The position numbers were made by a program, and so were the translations under genes. A stretch of 64,000 bases of DNA, taken from the NCBI GenBank assembly GCA_019090895.1, contig JAHRVB010000051.1:28220-92219 (forward strand), given 5' to 3'. Shown one piece after another: positions 19,230-27,677 of the stretch (positions within the stretch are counted from its first letter, which is position 1; each line of letters begins with the position of its first letter). The stretch comes from Kangiellaceae bacterium (GTDB lineage Bacteria > Pseudomonadota > Gammaproteobacteria > Enterobacterales > Kangiellaceae). The notes beneath the pieces are model-generated. The model was not told the DNA's origin, ran no database searches, and saw only the letters and a program-made list of their open reading frames with translations.

Positions 19230-19658
19230 TTATTCGACTCGCTGAAGTCTCAAGAGTTTAGCCAATAAAATTTGGATTTCCGCTGAATTCCCCTCATCAA
19301 CTTTTTGCTTTCCTTCAACCAACGTATCAGTCGCCTGTCTAATTCGTGCTAACGCTAAATTATGCCACCCTTTGCTCATTTTTGAGTCATATGACAATGC
19401 TTTTTTATAATGCCTAATTGCGGCCTCTAGTTGATTAGTTCTCAAATAAATATTGCCCAACTTGAACCAGCCTTCAGCATAAAGAGGAACAAGTTTTATT
19501 AACGCAAGATACTCTGTTTCAGCTAACTGCAGGTTAGCTGATTTGTAATAATGTTGTGCTCTTGTCTCAATTTTAATTGCCGCCGACTGACCTTTATTAG
19601 CATTACTACTACAACCAGAAAGTAGCGATAATATCGCGACCAAACAGATAAACTTCAT
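19230..19658 (-). CDS. TPR lipoprotein (TadD-like)
   Basis: This 142-aa protein has lipobox SLLSGCSS at about residue 16. Residues about 45-115 hold at least two TPR repeats ('AEGWFKLGNIYLRTNQLEAAIRHYKKAL', 'SKGWHNLALARIRQATD'). In Tad loci, TadD is a TPR outer-membrane lipoprotein needed for pilus assembly, and position and length fit. GGAGTTAGACG precedes the ATG at 19658. It starts 3 bases after the DUF192 stop. Confidence 0.8.
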   Translation of the reverse strand: MKFICLVAILSLLSGCSSNANKGQSAAIKIETRAQHYYKSANLQLAETEYLALIKLVPLYAEGWFKLGNIYLRTNQLEAAIRHYKKALSYDSKMSKGWHNLALARIRQATDTLVEGKQKVDEGNSAEIQILLAKLLRLQRVE

Positions 19659-19661
19659 CGT

Positions 19662-20015
19662 CTAACTCCACTCAATTTTTTTCCCCTTAGATAGGTTTAA
19701 CCGCTTATTCATTCCACTCATCATTTCAATGACCGCATTAGCGCCAAGACAATATGAAAAATGCCAAGGTTTGAAATTATCAATGGTTTTCATGACTCTA
19801 CCGTCTTGGTCAAGATAACAAAGGTCAATCGCATATTTCATACCAACCATATGGACAGAATGACATTTTTCGATAAGCAGTCCTTGGCTATCCGTTAATG
19901 GCGACCGCCCCAAAAGCCCCCGTGTTCTCTGCCACGCTGTGCGAGCTATATATAATTCCGCTAACACTGGACGACCATCGACTGATGCGGCACTCATAGT
20001 TAAATTACATTCCAT
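19662..20015 (-). CDS. DUF192 family protein in the Tad locus
   Basis: This is a 117-aa protein of the DUF192 family, with 'RTRGLLGRSPL', 'GLLIEKCHSVHMVGMKYAIDLCYLDQDGRV' as the hallmark. DUF192 proteins usually act outside the cytoplasm with an N-terminal signal, but none is apparent here. The function is unknown. The first codons overlap the end of tadC by 11 bases (20005-20015). The track start was kept, but ATG at 19997 (MSAASVDG) is an alternative. Its place among tad genes suggests a role in pilus biogenesis, not shown by the sequence itself. Confidence 0.82.
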   Translation of the reverse strand: MECNLTMSAASVDGRPVLAELYIARTAWQRTRGLLGRSPLTDSQGLLIEKCHSVHMVGMKYAIDLCYLDQDGRVMKTIDNFKPWHFSYCLGANAVIEMMSGMNKRLNLSKGKKIEWS

Positions 20016-20871
20016 GGATCATTTTCATCGCGATTGGAAAACCGAGCACTAAAAACGTTACTGGGAAAATAAAGGCAACCAAAGGAAAAACCAATTTAAC
20101 CGGTGCTTCCATCGCTTTTTTCTCCGCCTTTTGAAATCGTTCAACACGTCGTTGATCCGCTTGAATACTAAGAGTTGCACTCAAGCTCGCACCTGTTTTT
20201 TCAGCTTGAACAAGTGCACTCACTAAATTATTAATTTCCTTAACTTGAACACGTTCAGCCATTGCTCGCAGTGAATCAGTCCGACTCATACCTGCACGCA
20301 GATCTCGGATTACTCCATCAAACTCTGCATGCAATGGACCTTTAGGACCTTTGTCTACCGCCTGTTGTAACGCACCAGAGAGATTAAGACCGGCTTGAAC
20401 TGACATGGTGATGTAATCGAGATACATAGGCAGATCTTTAATGATTTTGTTTTTCCTCTTTGAGTGCAAATCATTCAAAGTGATTAAAGGCAAGAAAAAA
20501 CCGAATAGAGTGAATGATGCCAACCAGCCGTAACTCACTTCACCAAGAGCCGCCATTGAAAAGAAAGACATAATTAACGCGACAATCGCTGCAAGCAATC
20601 TAACCGAGAAATACTGTTCAGCTGTCAAAATAAAAGACACTCCCGATAAACGTAATTTTCGATTGCTTTTTTCTAGATAATCAATTGGTAATCTTTCACC
20701 AATATAAAAAGCCAAAAATCTGACCATCGGCCATATCATTTTCAAACTGGATGGTAATGGATCCATAAATAACCGCTGGTCGCTTGGTACATGCGAACGC
20801 ACGTTATATTGCGCTATGACAAATAAAACTGTTGCCGCGGCGATCAACAAAATGATAATTAATAACATCAT
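20005..20871 (-). CDS. tadC: Tad/type II secretion inner-membrane platform protein TadC
   Basis: This is a 288-aa inner-membrane platform protein. The type II secretion F domain is at about 140-275, with 'LPMYLDYITMSVQAGLNLSGALQQAV' and 'ALVQAEKTGASLSATLSIQADQRRVERFQKAEKKA', and hydrophobic helices at both ends. TadB and TadC together form the platform that the TadA ATPase drives. It follows tadB after 58 bases and overlaps the DUF192 gene at its end. Confidence 0.9.
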   Translation of the reverse strand: MMLLIIILLIAAATVLFVIAQYNVRSHVPSDQRLFMDPLPSSLKMIWPMVRFLAFYIGERLPIDYLEKSNRKLRLSGVSFILTAEQYFSVRLLAAIVALIMSFFSMAALGEVSYGWLASFTLFGFFLPLITLNDLHSKRKNKIIKDLPMYLDYITMSVQAGLNLSGALQQAVDKGPKGPLHAEFDGVIRDLRAGMSRTDSLRAMAERVQVKEINNLVSALVQAEKTGASLSATLSIQADQRRVERFQKAEKKAMEAPVKLVFPLVAFIFPVTFLVLGFPIAMKMIHGM

Positions 20872-20929
20872 ATTTCTTTATTCTTTACCTTTCATGTTTT
20901 TCATAATTACTTTTTATCGACTGTTTTAG

Positions 20930-21778
20930 CTAAACGTCAATGGTGACAATTTTTTTAATGAACCGATAACCGATATATTGCATCGTTAATGCTATTGCAA
21001 TAACAATCCAGCCAGTTACATCGTTCCATAAATGCTCCATCGCTTCTGGCTCCATATGATTAAGGGCCAGCACTATAAGCGCCGGCAATAATGACATCAC
21101 AATCCCTTGTGCTTTTCCTTGGGACGTCAACGCTTCGATTTTTCCCTCCATCTCAAGTTTTTTTCGTAAAGTACTCGCAAGACGTTCCAACATTTCGGCG
21201 AGATTTCCACCAACCTCCTTCGAAATTTTCATTCCAGCAACGACCAAGTCCACTTCCGCCTCATCAATTCGAGCAGACATCTTATCGAGTGTTGGACCAA
21301 AGTCGCCTCCTAGTCGCAATTCTCGCAAGAACAACCCAAATTCCTGACTTGTCGGCTCAGGAGCTTCAGAAACCATTGTTTCTAAAGCTCCAACTAGACT
21401 ACTGCCTGCTCGCATACTCGAAGAAAGCATTATCAGTGTGTCAGGCATTTGTGAGACGAATAATTTTCGCCGTCTATTGCGCAAAAATCGATAGATTTTC
21501 TTCGGCATTGCCATTAAAACCAGTGCAACAACAATCGCAGGAAATAAACTTTCCGTTATTAACCAAGTTAATAATGAGCCAATTAGAATAACTAATAAGT
21601 TGAATCGAAATAGAGTTTGTGGCTCAATAAATAGAAATAGATCAGTAAGATTTCTCGAGGCAGACTCGGTAAACTCTTCTTGATAAGATTTACCGAGCAT
21701 CGCTGATATTTTTGAACCTGCTAATATCATCAAGACAACTGTAACAAAAACGATGGCGATAACAATGAGTTTAAACAT
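20930..21778 (-). CDS. tadB: Tad/type II secretion inner-membrane platform protein TadB
   Basis: This 282-aa protein is the partner of TadC. The T2SF domain at about 105-245 reads 'LPDTLIMLSSSMRAGSSLVGALETMV' and 'VAGMKISKEVGGNLAEMLERLASTLRKKLEMEGKIEALTSQGKAQG', typical TadB features. An N-terminal anchor and C-terminal helices are visible. The ATG overlaps the cpaF stop in a TAATG arrangement, so it is translationally coupled with the ATPase. Confidence 0.92.
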   Translation of the reverse strand: MFKLIVIAIVFVTVVLMILAGSKISAMLGKSYQEEFTESASRNLTDLFLFIEPQTLFRFNLLVILIGSLLTWLITESLFPAIVVALVLMAMPKKIYRFLRNRRRKLFVSQMPDTLIMLSSSMRAGSSLVGALETMVSEAPEPTSQEFGLFLRELRLGGDFGPTLDKMSARIDEAEVDLVVAGMKISKEVGGNLAEMLERLASTLRKKLEMEGKIEALTSQGKAQGIVMSLLPALIVLALNHMEPEAMEHLWNDVTGWIVIAIALTMQYIGYRFIKKIVTIDV

Positions 21779-23490
21779 TAGATCACATCTCGTTTGCTGA
21801 AAATTCCAAGGTTAACTTCTATGCCATTCCTTGAAAGTTCCTCATAAAATTCCGGTATCAAGCCGGTTGCTTCAAAATGACCTAGAATTTTCCCTTCACG
21901 GTTTATGCCACTACGTGTGAATCTAAATATTTCTGCTAACTGTACAGTGCCTGACTCGATTCCAGTGAGTTCGGCAATTGATGTAATCCGTCTTGAACCG
22001 TCAGAAAAACGGGTCTGCTGAATGATAATATCCACCGCCGATGCAATTTGTTCGCGTATGGCTAATACCGGCAAGTCCATTCCTGACATCATCACCATCA
22101 CTTCAAGTCTCGAAATACAATCTCTTGGTCGATTAGCATGTGCGGTTGTCAATGACCCATCGTGCCCGGTATTCATCGCTTGCAGCATATCCAACGCTTC
22201 GCCGCCTCGGCACTCACCAACAACAACTCTATCTGGTCTCATTCGCAAACAGTTCTTGACTAAGTCACGAATCTCAACAGCTCCTTTACCTTCTTGGTTA
22301 GGAGGACGCGCTTCGAGCGAAACCAGATTAGGTTGAGTAAGTTTTAATTCTGCGGAGTCTTCTACTGTTACAATTCGTTCATCATCGGGAATATAGTTTG
22401 ATAATACGTTTAGCAAGGTTGTTTTACCCGACCCTGTACCGCCTGATACCACCATGTTTTTTTTATACAAAACTGCATTTTTAAGAAACTCCATCATCTC
22501 ATAATTCATCGCACCGAATCCGACAAGATCTTCGGCCGTCAGTTTATTACTCATAAACTTTCGAATCGTTATTGAAGGTCCTTTAAGTGCTAGCGGCGGA
22601 ATGATTGCGTTTACTCGAGAGCCGTCTTTCAAACGAGCATCAACCATTGGTGAACTTTCATCAATTCGTCGACCTAATGGAGTGACGATACGTTCTATCG
22701 CGCCAATGACAGCATGGTCATCAGTAAATGCGACATCGGATAAAAATAATTTCCCCGCCTTTTCATAAAAAATCTGGTCATGAGAATTAACCATAATTTC
22801 CGATATATCTTTATCTGATAGCAATTTCTCTAGAGGTCCTAAACCAACAGTTTCATCCAGCACTTCATTTGCGAGCTCCACATGATCGATATGTTTAGGC
22901 AGATCGTTTATTTTTTCCATTACTTGCAGAATTAATTCCCGACTTTTTTCCCGAAGGACATCGTCGGACATTTCGTTCACTTTAATTCGACGTAAATCTA
23001 TCTGTTTTAACAGTGCTTGATGGACTTTTTTCCGCCAATTGTTTCGCTCAACAATATCTTTAGATGGTTTTCCATCGAGCTTGTTGACTGGTTTCTTTTG
23101 TGGAAGAACTTCAGTTATCTCGTTATCTTGTGGTTTAGTTTCAACAATATCCAAGTTCACATCTGTCGATTCAGATATTTTATGCTGTTGGCTCTTAGGC
23201 GGTGTAATCTGAATAATATAACCACCAATTTGAACCGTATCGTCTTCAGTTAGAGGACCTGATTCTTCAATTTTTTTTCCGTTTACAGCCACGCCGGTAC
23301 GACTATTGGATATGTCACGAATGAAAATACCATTTTCAACTAATTTTAATACAGCATGTTCCTGCGCAATTTTTATGCCGTGTAGTACAACTAGATTAGA
23401 CTTAGATTTTCCCAATCCGCAGTTATCACTTGTGCAACGTAAATGCGCTACTTCGGTACCTTTTTGGGTTCTGACTTTAACTTCAAACAT
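21778..23490 (-). CDS. cpaF: FHA-domain-fused Flp pilus assembly ATPase (CpaF/TadA)
   Basis: This is a 570-aa cytoplasmic motor ATPase for pilus assembly. Residues about 1-95 are an FHA-type fold ('CGLGKSKSNLVVL', 'QEHAVLKLVENGIFIRDISNSRTGVAVNGKKI'). Residues about 155-560 are the secretion ATPase, with Walker A GGTGSGKTT, Walker B 'RVVVGECRGGEALDML' and His box 'GSLTTAHANRPRDC'. In FHA domains the phosphothreonine site is formed by Gly-Arg, Ser-x-x-His and Asn-Gly; here Arg is Lys and Ser is replaced in 'AQEHAV', while His and the NG are kept, so phosphopeptide binding may be weakened. No separate TadZ/CpaE is in the window; whether the FHA replaces its localisation role is inference. Confidence 0.93.
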   Translation of the reverse strand: MFEVKVRTQKGTEVAHLRCTSDNCGLGKSKSNLVVLHGIKIAQEHAVLKLVENGIFIRDISNSRTGVAVNGKKIEESGPLTEDDTVQIGGYIIQITPPKSQQHKISESTDVNLDIVETKPQDNEITEVLPQKKPVNKLDGKPSKDIVERNNWRKKVHQALLKQIDLRRIKVNEMSDDVLREKSRELILQVMEKINDLPKHIDHVELANEVLDETVGLGPLEKLLSDKDISEIMVNSHDQIFYEKAGKLFLSDVAFTDDHAVIGAIERIVTPLGRRIDESSPMVDARLKDGSRVNAIIPPLALKGPSITIRKFMSNKLTAEDLVGFGAMNYEMMEFLKNAVLYKKNMVVSGGTGSGKTTLLNVLSNYIPDDERIVTVEDSAELKLTQPNLVSLEARPPNQEGKGAVEIRDLVKNCLRMRPDRVVVGECRGGEALDMLQAMNTGHDGSLTTAHANRPRDCISRLEVMVMMSGMDLPVLAIREQIASAVDIIIQQTRFSDGSRRITSIAELTGIESGTVQLAEIFRFTRSGINREGKILGHFEATGLIPEFYEELSRNGIEVNLGIFSKRDVI

Positions 23491-23498
23491 ACGATTTA

Positions 23499-24833
23499 TT
23501 AGTCCAGTATTAGTAACTTGTCTAGTTTTCGAAAGGACTCGATCATATCCGTTCCACGAGTTAAGTTTTGCTGGTGTATGTCTTGATTTGGAGTAACGAT
23601 TCGCGGAGTCACAAAAATCACTAACTCAGTCTTATTAGTTTGGAAGTCTTTCGACTTAAACAGCTCTCCCAAAATTGGAATATCGCCTAAAAACGGCACT
23701 TTGCTCACTGCGGTAGAAAGATTCGAATTAACCAAGCCCGACAGCACAATGGTATCGCCTTGTTTGACATTTATGACAGTATCGGTCTTTCTAGATAATA
23801 AACCGGGAATTCCATCTCTAGTAGCAACCGAAAAATCCAAGGTACTAACTTCAGCTTTAACTTTCGACAAAATATTCCCAGCATCATCGGCCACAGGTTC
23901 GATTTCTAATTTAATTCCATACTCGTGGAATTCAACAGAAATAGCACCATTACCTTGTACTATGGGGATCGGATATTCCCCACCAGCTAGGAATTTTGCA
24001 GATTCACCACTACGGGTATTTAACATAGGCTCAGCTAATAGTTTTGCGTCTCCACTGTCCATCATTAAATTAATCTGTGAGCTAATACCTGTGATAAGCC
24101 CCGCATATCCGAAGGTCGCACTATCGAGGAGATTTGTACCTGCATTTGCACTTGCGTCGGTAAGACTGCCTAATATTCCTTCACTAAGGCCGTTTTGTGA
24201 GCCACTGGCTAAATTGAAGATTTGGTTTGTGATCGGAGCACCGGCATAACCCGCCGCCGGTCCAGCAATAACACTTTCCCATTTTATCCCAAGATTTTTT
24301 AGCTGTTTCTTACTAAATTCAACAATTTTTAAATCCATTTGAATCATCTTTTCCATCTTAACTTTCTCAGGCTTAACGAGTACAACAACATCTGGAACGA
24401 CGCTCTTTAATTGATTTAGATGCTCTATTTCTTCTTTTTGAGCTTCCCCCTCCAAAACAACTACACCGTTCACAATTCGGCTAGTCACTTTGGGAAAGGT
24501 TTTAATAAATTCTTTAACTGAAGACAAGAGTTTTGCTGGATCGGCCATAGTAACATTCACTTTTATTCTGGTTTCACGCTCTCCTTCACGCCACACTCTC
24601 ATATCAGTATTCCCAGCATTTTCGGCTATTAGCAGAAGCCCTTTACCCTCAATTATCTTGGTACTAACAATATCGCCTTTACCGATGGCCACACGGCTGA
24701 TATTTTTTATTGGTAGCATTTTTAACGAACCGACGTGCATTGTTACTTTTGCTGTATCTACTGCGGTAGCGTTTGAACAGATAGACGCTATTAAGATGAC
24801 TACTACAATTTTAATTATTCGCATTACTTCCAT
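23499..24833 (-). CDS. cpaC: Tad pilus outer-membrane secretin CpaC/RcpA
   Basis: This is a 444-aa outer-membrane secretin forming the pilus exit channel. A signal peptide is followed by a BON-like/pilus assembly N-domain ('VNGVVVLEGEAQKEEIEHL') at about 95-150 and the secretin core at about 235-430 ('SGESAKFLAGGEYPIPIV', 'GIKLEIEPVADD', 'NVKQGDTIVLSGLVNSN', 'VPFLGDIPILGELFK', 'TELVIFVTPRIV'). These motifs are diagnostic of type II/Tad secretins. Its stop is 8 bases before the cpaF start. The ATG at 24833 was kept, but the ATG at codon 4 has GGAAG closer upstream. Confidence 0.94.
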   Translation of the reverse strand: MEVMRIIKIVVVILIASICSNATAVDTAKVTMHVGSLKMLPIKNISRVAIGKGDIVSTKIIEGKGLLLIAENAGNTDMRVWREGERETRIKVNVTMADPAKLLSSVKEFIKTFPKVTSRIVNGVVVLEGEAQKEEIEHLNQLKSVVPDVVVLVKPEKVKMEKMIQMDLKIVEFSKKQLKNLGIKWESVIAGPAAGYAGAPITNQIFNLASGSQNGLSEGILGSLTDASANAGTNLLDSATFGYAGLITGISSQINLMMDSGDAKLLAEPMLNTRSGESAKFLAGGEYPIPIVQGNGAISVEFHEYGIKLEIEPVADDAGNILSKVKAEVSTLDFSVATRDGIPGLLSRKTDTVINVKQGDTIVLSGLVNSNLSTAVSKVPFLGDIPILGELFKSKDFQTNKTELVIFVTPRIVTPNQDIHQQNLTRGTDMIESFRKLDKLLILD

Positions 24834-24920
24834 CTTCTTTTTGTTATTAACGTATTAGACAAATAGATTTTGTCGAAAACTTTTCATAAACAATCAAACT
24901 AGTTTGATTTACTTCGCTAT

Positions 24921-25862
24921 TTATTTTTTATCTGGATTGATCAATTCATCAATTTGGCCAAGCTTTCTTGCGAGCTTTTTCATTTCCACCGCCTGCTCTG
25001 CGACAGAAGCAATTCCTTTTTTGGCAGAACCGCCTATGATGTATTCAACCTTGTGTTCAATTTTTGCGACATTCATATAAACGTCATTAGAATCCAACAA
25101 TCGATGTTTTACTCGCTTATCATCTTCTCTATTTCTTAACATAGCCACAAACTTTCCATCTTGACGAGCGAGTCCAAGCCGACCCGCGTCACGAAGCGGT
25201 ATACCTAAAGTGATCGTGTTATATTGATCAAAATCGGAAGCTTGCATTGAATTACTTTTTATCACCATATCTTCAAGAGTGCTTCTTCCGGTAGCAAGCA
25301 CAACTGCGTTTTCTAAAACTAAATAAAGTGCTGATGATTTTTCTTTGCTTTTAAACCCGGTAATAGTTTTTTTATCTGCCAAAAGATAAAGGTCTATACG
25401 ATCACCTGCTACTAACATACCAGCGGTCGAATTAAACTCATCCATAGGAATAGTAATCGCCCGTTGCCCTTCTGTTAATAAATCAGAGAACTGCTTGATT
25501 CCAACTCCCGCTATGCTGTTTTTCAAAACAGGTTTACCAGCAGATATATCGGCAGTTACTACTCGTCCAATCAGTGACTTAAATTGCTTCGGAGTAAATG
25601 CACCATCAGGAACATATTGCGACGGAATTTCACGAACGACCATGTTGCTACTATCAATAATATCTCCAGGACCTACTTGATATTTTGGCACAACCACTGG
25701 GATTTTTTTTGTATTACTTCCTGCGAGCGTATTCCTAATCTCGGCTTCTTTGAAATCAAGATAATAGCTCGATAACCAAGCCGCGCTTCCGCCAAGGACT
25801 AATGCCACTACCAAAATTAACCAATTTTTTTTACTGGAACTATCACCAGAAACTACTTTCAT
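24921..25862 (-). CDS. cpaB: Flp pilus assembly protein CpaB/RcpC
   Basis: This is a 313-aa exported protein of the CpaB family: an N-terminal signal anchor (NWLILVVALVLGGSAAWL), then SAF/CpaB domains, 'VPKYQVGPGDIIDSSNMVVREIPSQYVPDGAF' and 'GQRAITIPMDEFNSTAGMLVAGDRIDLYLL'. RcpC links the secretin to the inner-membrane complex. I start at the ATG at 25862 (MKVVSGD), where GAGGAAG is 5 bases upstream; the track's first ATG is just before that ribosome site. It precedes the secretin by 87 bases, the normal Tad order. Confidence 0.92.
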   Translation of the reverse strand: MKVVSGDSSSKKNWLILVVALVLGGSAAWLSSYYLDFKEAEIRNTLAGSNTKKIPVVVPKYQVGPGDIIDSSNMVVREIPSQYVPDGAFTPKQFKSLIGRVVTADISAGKPVLKNSIAGVGIKQFSDLLTEGQRAITIPMDEFNSTAGMLVAGDRIDLYLLADKKTITGFKSKEKSSALYLVLENAVVLATGRSTLEDMVIKSNSMQASDFDQYNTITLGIPLRDAGRLGLARQDGKFVAMLRNREDDKRVKHRLLDSNDVYMNVAKIEHKVEYIIGGSAKKGIASVAEQAVEMKKLARKLGQIDELINPDKK

Positions 25863-25908
25863 TGACTTCCTCATTTATTATTATAGTGTTAATACTAACT
25901 ACAGATTA

Positions 25909-26106
25909 CTAGGGCAAATTACCTACGGAATGAGCGTACTTGTAAGCTCGGTACTCTTGTTTAATCATGTCAGACAAGCGAGTGACTACACTCCTTTTCT
26001 CTTCTTCATCACCAAATGGCACACCTAACGCCGCAATTATGATTAAAGAAATCACAATATACTCCGTTGTTGCCTGGCCTATTTGATATCTAGTGAATTT
26101 TTTCAT
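25909..26106 (-). CDS. Mini Flp-like pilin
   Basis: This is a 65-aa protein with the Flp pilin start 'QIGQATTEYIVISLIIIAALG': the x-TTEY after the hydrophilic leader resembles the G/xxxEY processing site, but with Ala rather than Gly before the cut. The C-terminal half is short and basic. It lies between the unknown secreted protein and cpaB (34 bases before cpaB). It may be a minor pilin or pilus initiator. Confidence that it is translated is good, given the conserved N-terminus, despite a weak ribosome site. Confidence 0.75.
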   Translation of the reverse strand: MKKFTRYQIGQATTEYIVISLIIIAALGVPFGDEEEKRSVVTRLSDMIKQEYRAYKYAHSVGNLP

Positions 26107-26129
26107 TTCAAAGCCTACTATTTTGGAAT

Positions 26130-26828
26130 CTAGAAGATCGTCTTTTTCACAATATTTGCGGTAATTTGAGTGCCCAGCGCTTGTTTCTTAAAAATAACAT
26201 TCAATTGGTCGGCGTCTTTATTCATCGTAATCACAGCACCGGTTTGTTGAGGATCTATAGCAGCACTTTGTGCGCTCCACCCTCTATCTGAAAATTTCTT
26301 CAGTAAAAACTGATAGCTTGTCGCAATTGTTTGCTGAGTATGAAATAAGAGAAAACGATTATTGGCACCAGGGTCCTTTTCATAAATATCGTTGATGACT
26401 GTGGAATGTCTTGGTAGCGGAAAATTATTACCAAGCACAAAATTTTTACGAATGGCAGCCATGTGGCTTATACCCATATACCCAGTAGTTTTACCCAAAT
26501 AAGATTGGATTTTAGCCGTTAAAACAAACCCATCCTGTTTTGAGTTGATGTAAGTCCAATCATCGATAATCTTTTCGTCATAAAGCGAATCTTCAATGGA
26601 TTTCCACTTTTCTCGATAAAAATCGGTTACTTGAGACAGGGTCATATCGGTATCAATTTTCCAGGTTTTCATCGGAATACCATTGAAAACCATATCTTCT
26701 GAAACAATATTAATTTTAACTTTTTTGGGAAACGACATATCAGGCCAATTATTTGCTTGGACCGAAAAACTTACTAATATTACTAACGGAAGCAGAATTA
26801 ATCTTTCTAAGTATTTTGTTATAAACAT
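26130..26828 (-). CDS. Exported protein of unknown function in the Tad locus
   Basis: This 232-aa protein has an N-terminal signal peptide (LILLPLVILVSFSVQA). I do not recognise the mature part. It begins 'NNWPDMSFPKKVKINIVSEDMVFNGIPMKTWKI' and appears to be two similar alpha/beta halves, each with an 'FYREKW' or 'LLKKFSDRGWS' helix, suggesting an internal duplication, by eye only. GTGGAAC precedes the ATG. Its start overlaps the end of the TadE-like gene by 10 bases, so it is part of the Tad operon and probably a periplasmic accessory factor. Confidence 0.65.
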   Translation of the reverse strand: MFITKYLERLILLPLVILVSFSVQANNWPDMSFPKKVKINIVSEDMVFNGIPMKTWKIDTDMTLSQVTDFYREKWKSIEDSLYDEKIIDDWTYINSKQDGFVLTAKIQSYLGKTTGYMGISHMAAIRKNFVLGNNFPLPRHSTVINDIYEKDPGANNRFLLFHTQQTIATSYQFLLKKFSDRGWSAQSAAIDPQQTGAVITMNKDADQLNVIFKKQALGTQITANIVKKTIF

Positions 26829-27667
26829 TTTGTTCCACTCACTCTACACAATCGTTGTTCAGGCGCCTGCTCAGTATCAACCCGACCTAAATCCAACCAA
26901 CTAGTCCTAAGTTCTCTCGCAACCGGAAAAATCCCCAAGACGTCACGAACTGAATTAACAAAACCAAAATCGAGAATCGCACTTGGTGTCAATCCTTGTA
27001 CCATTTTAATATTATGATTCCTACCCGACGTATTCCACCCGTCGCCTAACACAAATAATTTGCTCTCGCTCGTCACTGAAAAACTTTCATCAAAGGGCAA
27101 AATTCCTGGTAACTCAGCAAACGTGTATGCCAGTTCACTACCGTACATCCCCTTATCGTTTACAGAAAATCCGCCAAAATCTAACAATGAAACAAGACCC
27201 CCAATATCACCCGTAAGACCTGGTGTGTCAGATTCTGTTACTCGAGCAGTAACGACTCGGTCTTGGTCGTCTCCCTCAGTTTTAGTTGCGTTTAGTAAAG
27301 AGACTCGTCCGCTCTCCGTGGTTTGGTAAGTAGCAAGCATTGGGTTAATATTATCGGCAACTGTCCACGTTTTTGTGAGTAAGGAATCATCACTGCTCAA
27401 TGATTCTTCGTTATTTGAAAAAAATCGCCAGTGAATTTCCTGTTCCAACTCTTCATTGGATTTTGTTGCCGCATTGGATGTATCTGATGGTGCGTTTTGG
27501 AACCAAACAGTTCTTTCCCATGCCATATAGCGAGCTGCTTGATCTGTAGCTTGAGTAGTTTCGACGAACTTACCAAGTAGTGGCAATAAAATGACCACAA
27601 CAACTAGGACGCTGCCCATCGCAATCACGGCCTCAACAATCGCTTGCCCTTTGTTTCGTAAAATCAT
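26819..27667 (-). CDS. TadE-like pseudopilin
   Basis: This 282-aa protein has the TadE-type start 'RNKGQAIVEAVIAMGSVLVVVVILLPLL', in which G-Q-A-x-x-E matches the prepilin-like processing motif of this family. The exported remainder is polar, with two cysteines near the end ('RLCRVSGTKCL'). Minor pilins TadE/F are required for Flp pilus assembly. GGGAGAGATAA is upstream of the ATG at 27667. It lies 10 bases downstream of the TadG-like gene. Confidence 0.82.
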   Translation of the reverse strand: MILRNKGQAIVEAVIAMGSVLVVVVILLPLLGKFVETTQATDQAARYMAWERTVWFQNAPSDTSNAATKSNEELEQEIHWRFFSNNEESLSSDDSLLTKTWTVADNINPMLATYQTTESGRVSLLNATKTEGDDQDRVVTARVTESDTPGLTGDIGGLVSLLDFGGFSVNDKGMYGSELAYTFAELPGILPFDESFSVTSESKLFVLGDGWNTSGRNHNIKMVQGLTPSAILDFGFVNSVRDVLGIFPVARELRTSWLDLGRVDTEQAPEQRLCRVSGTKCL

Positions 27668-27677
27668 TTATCTCTCC

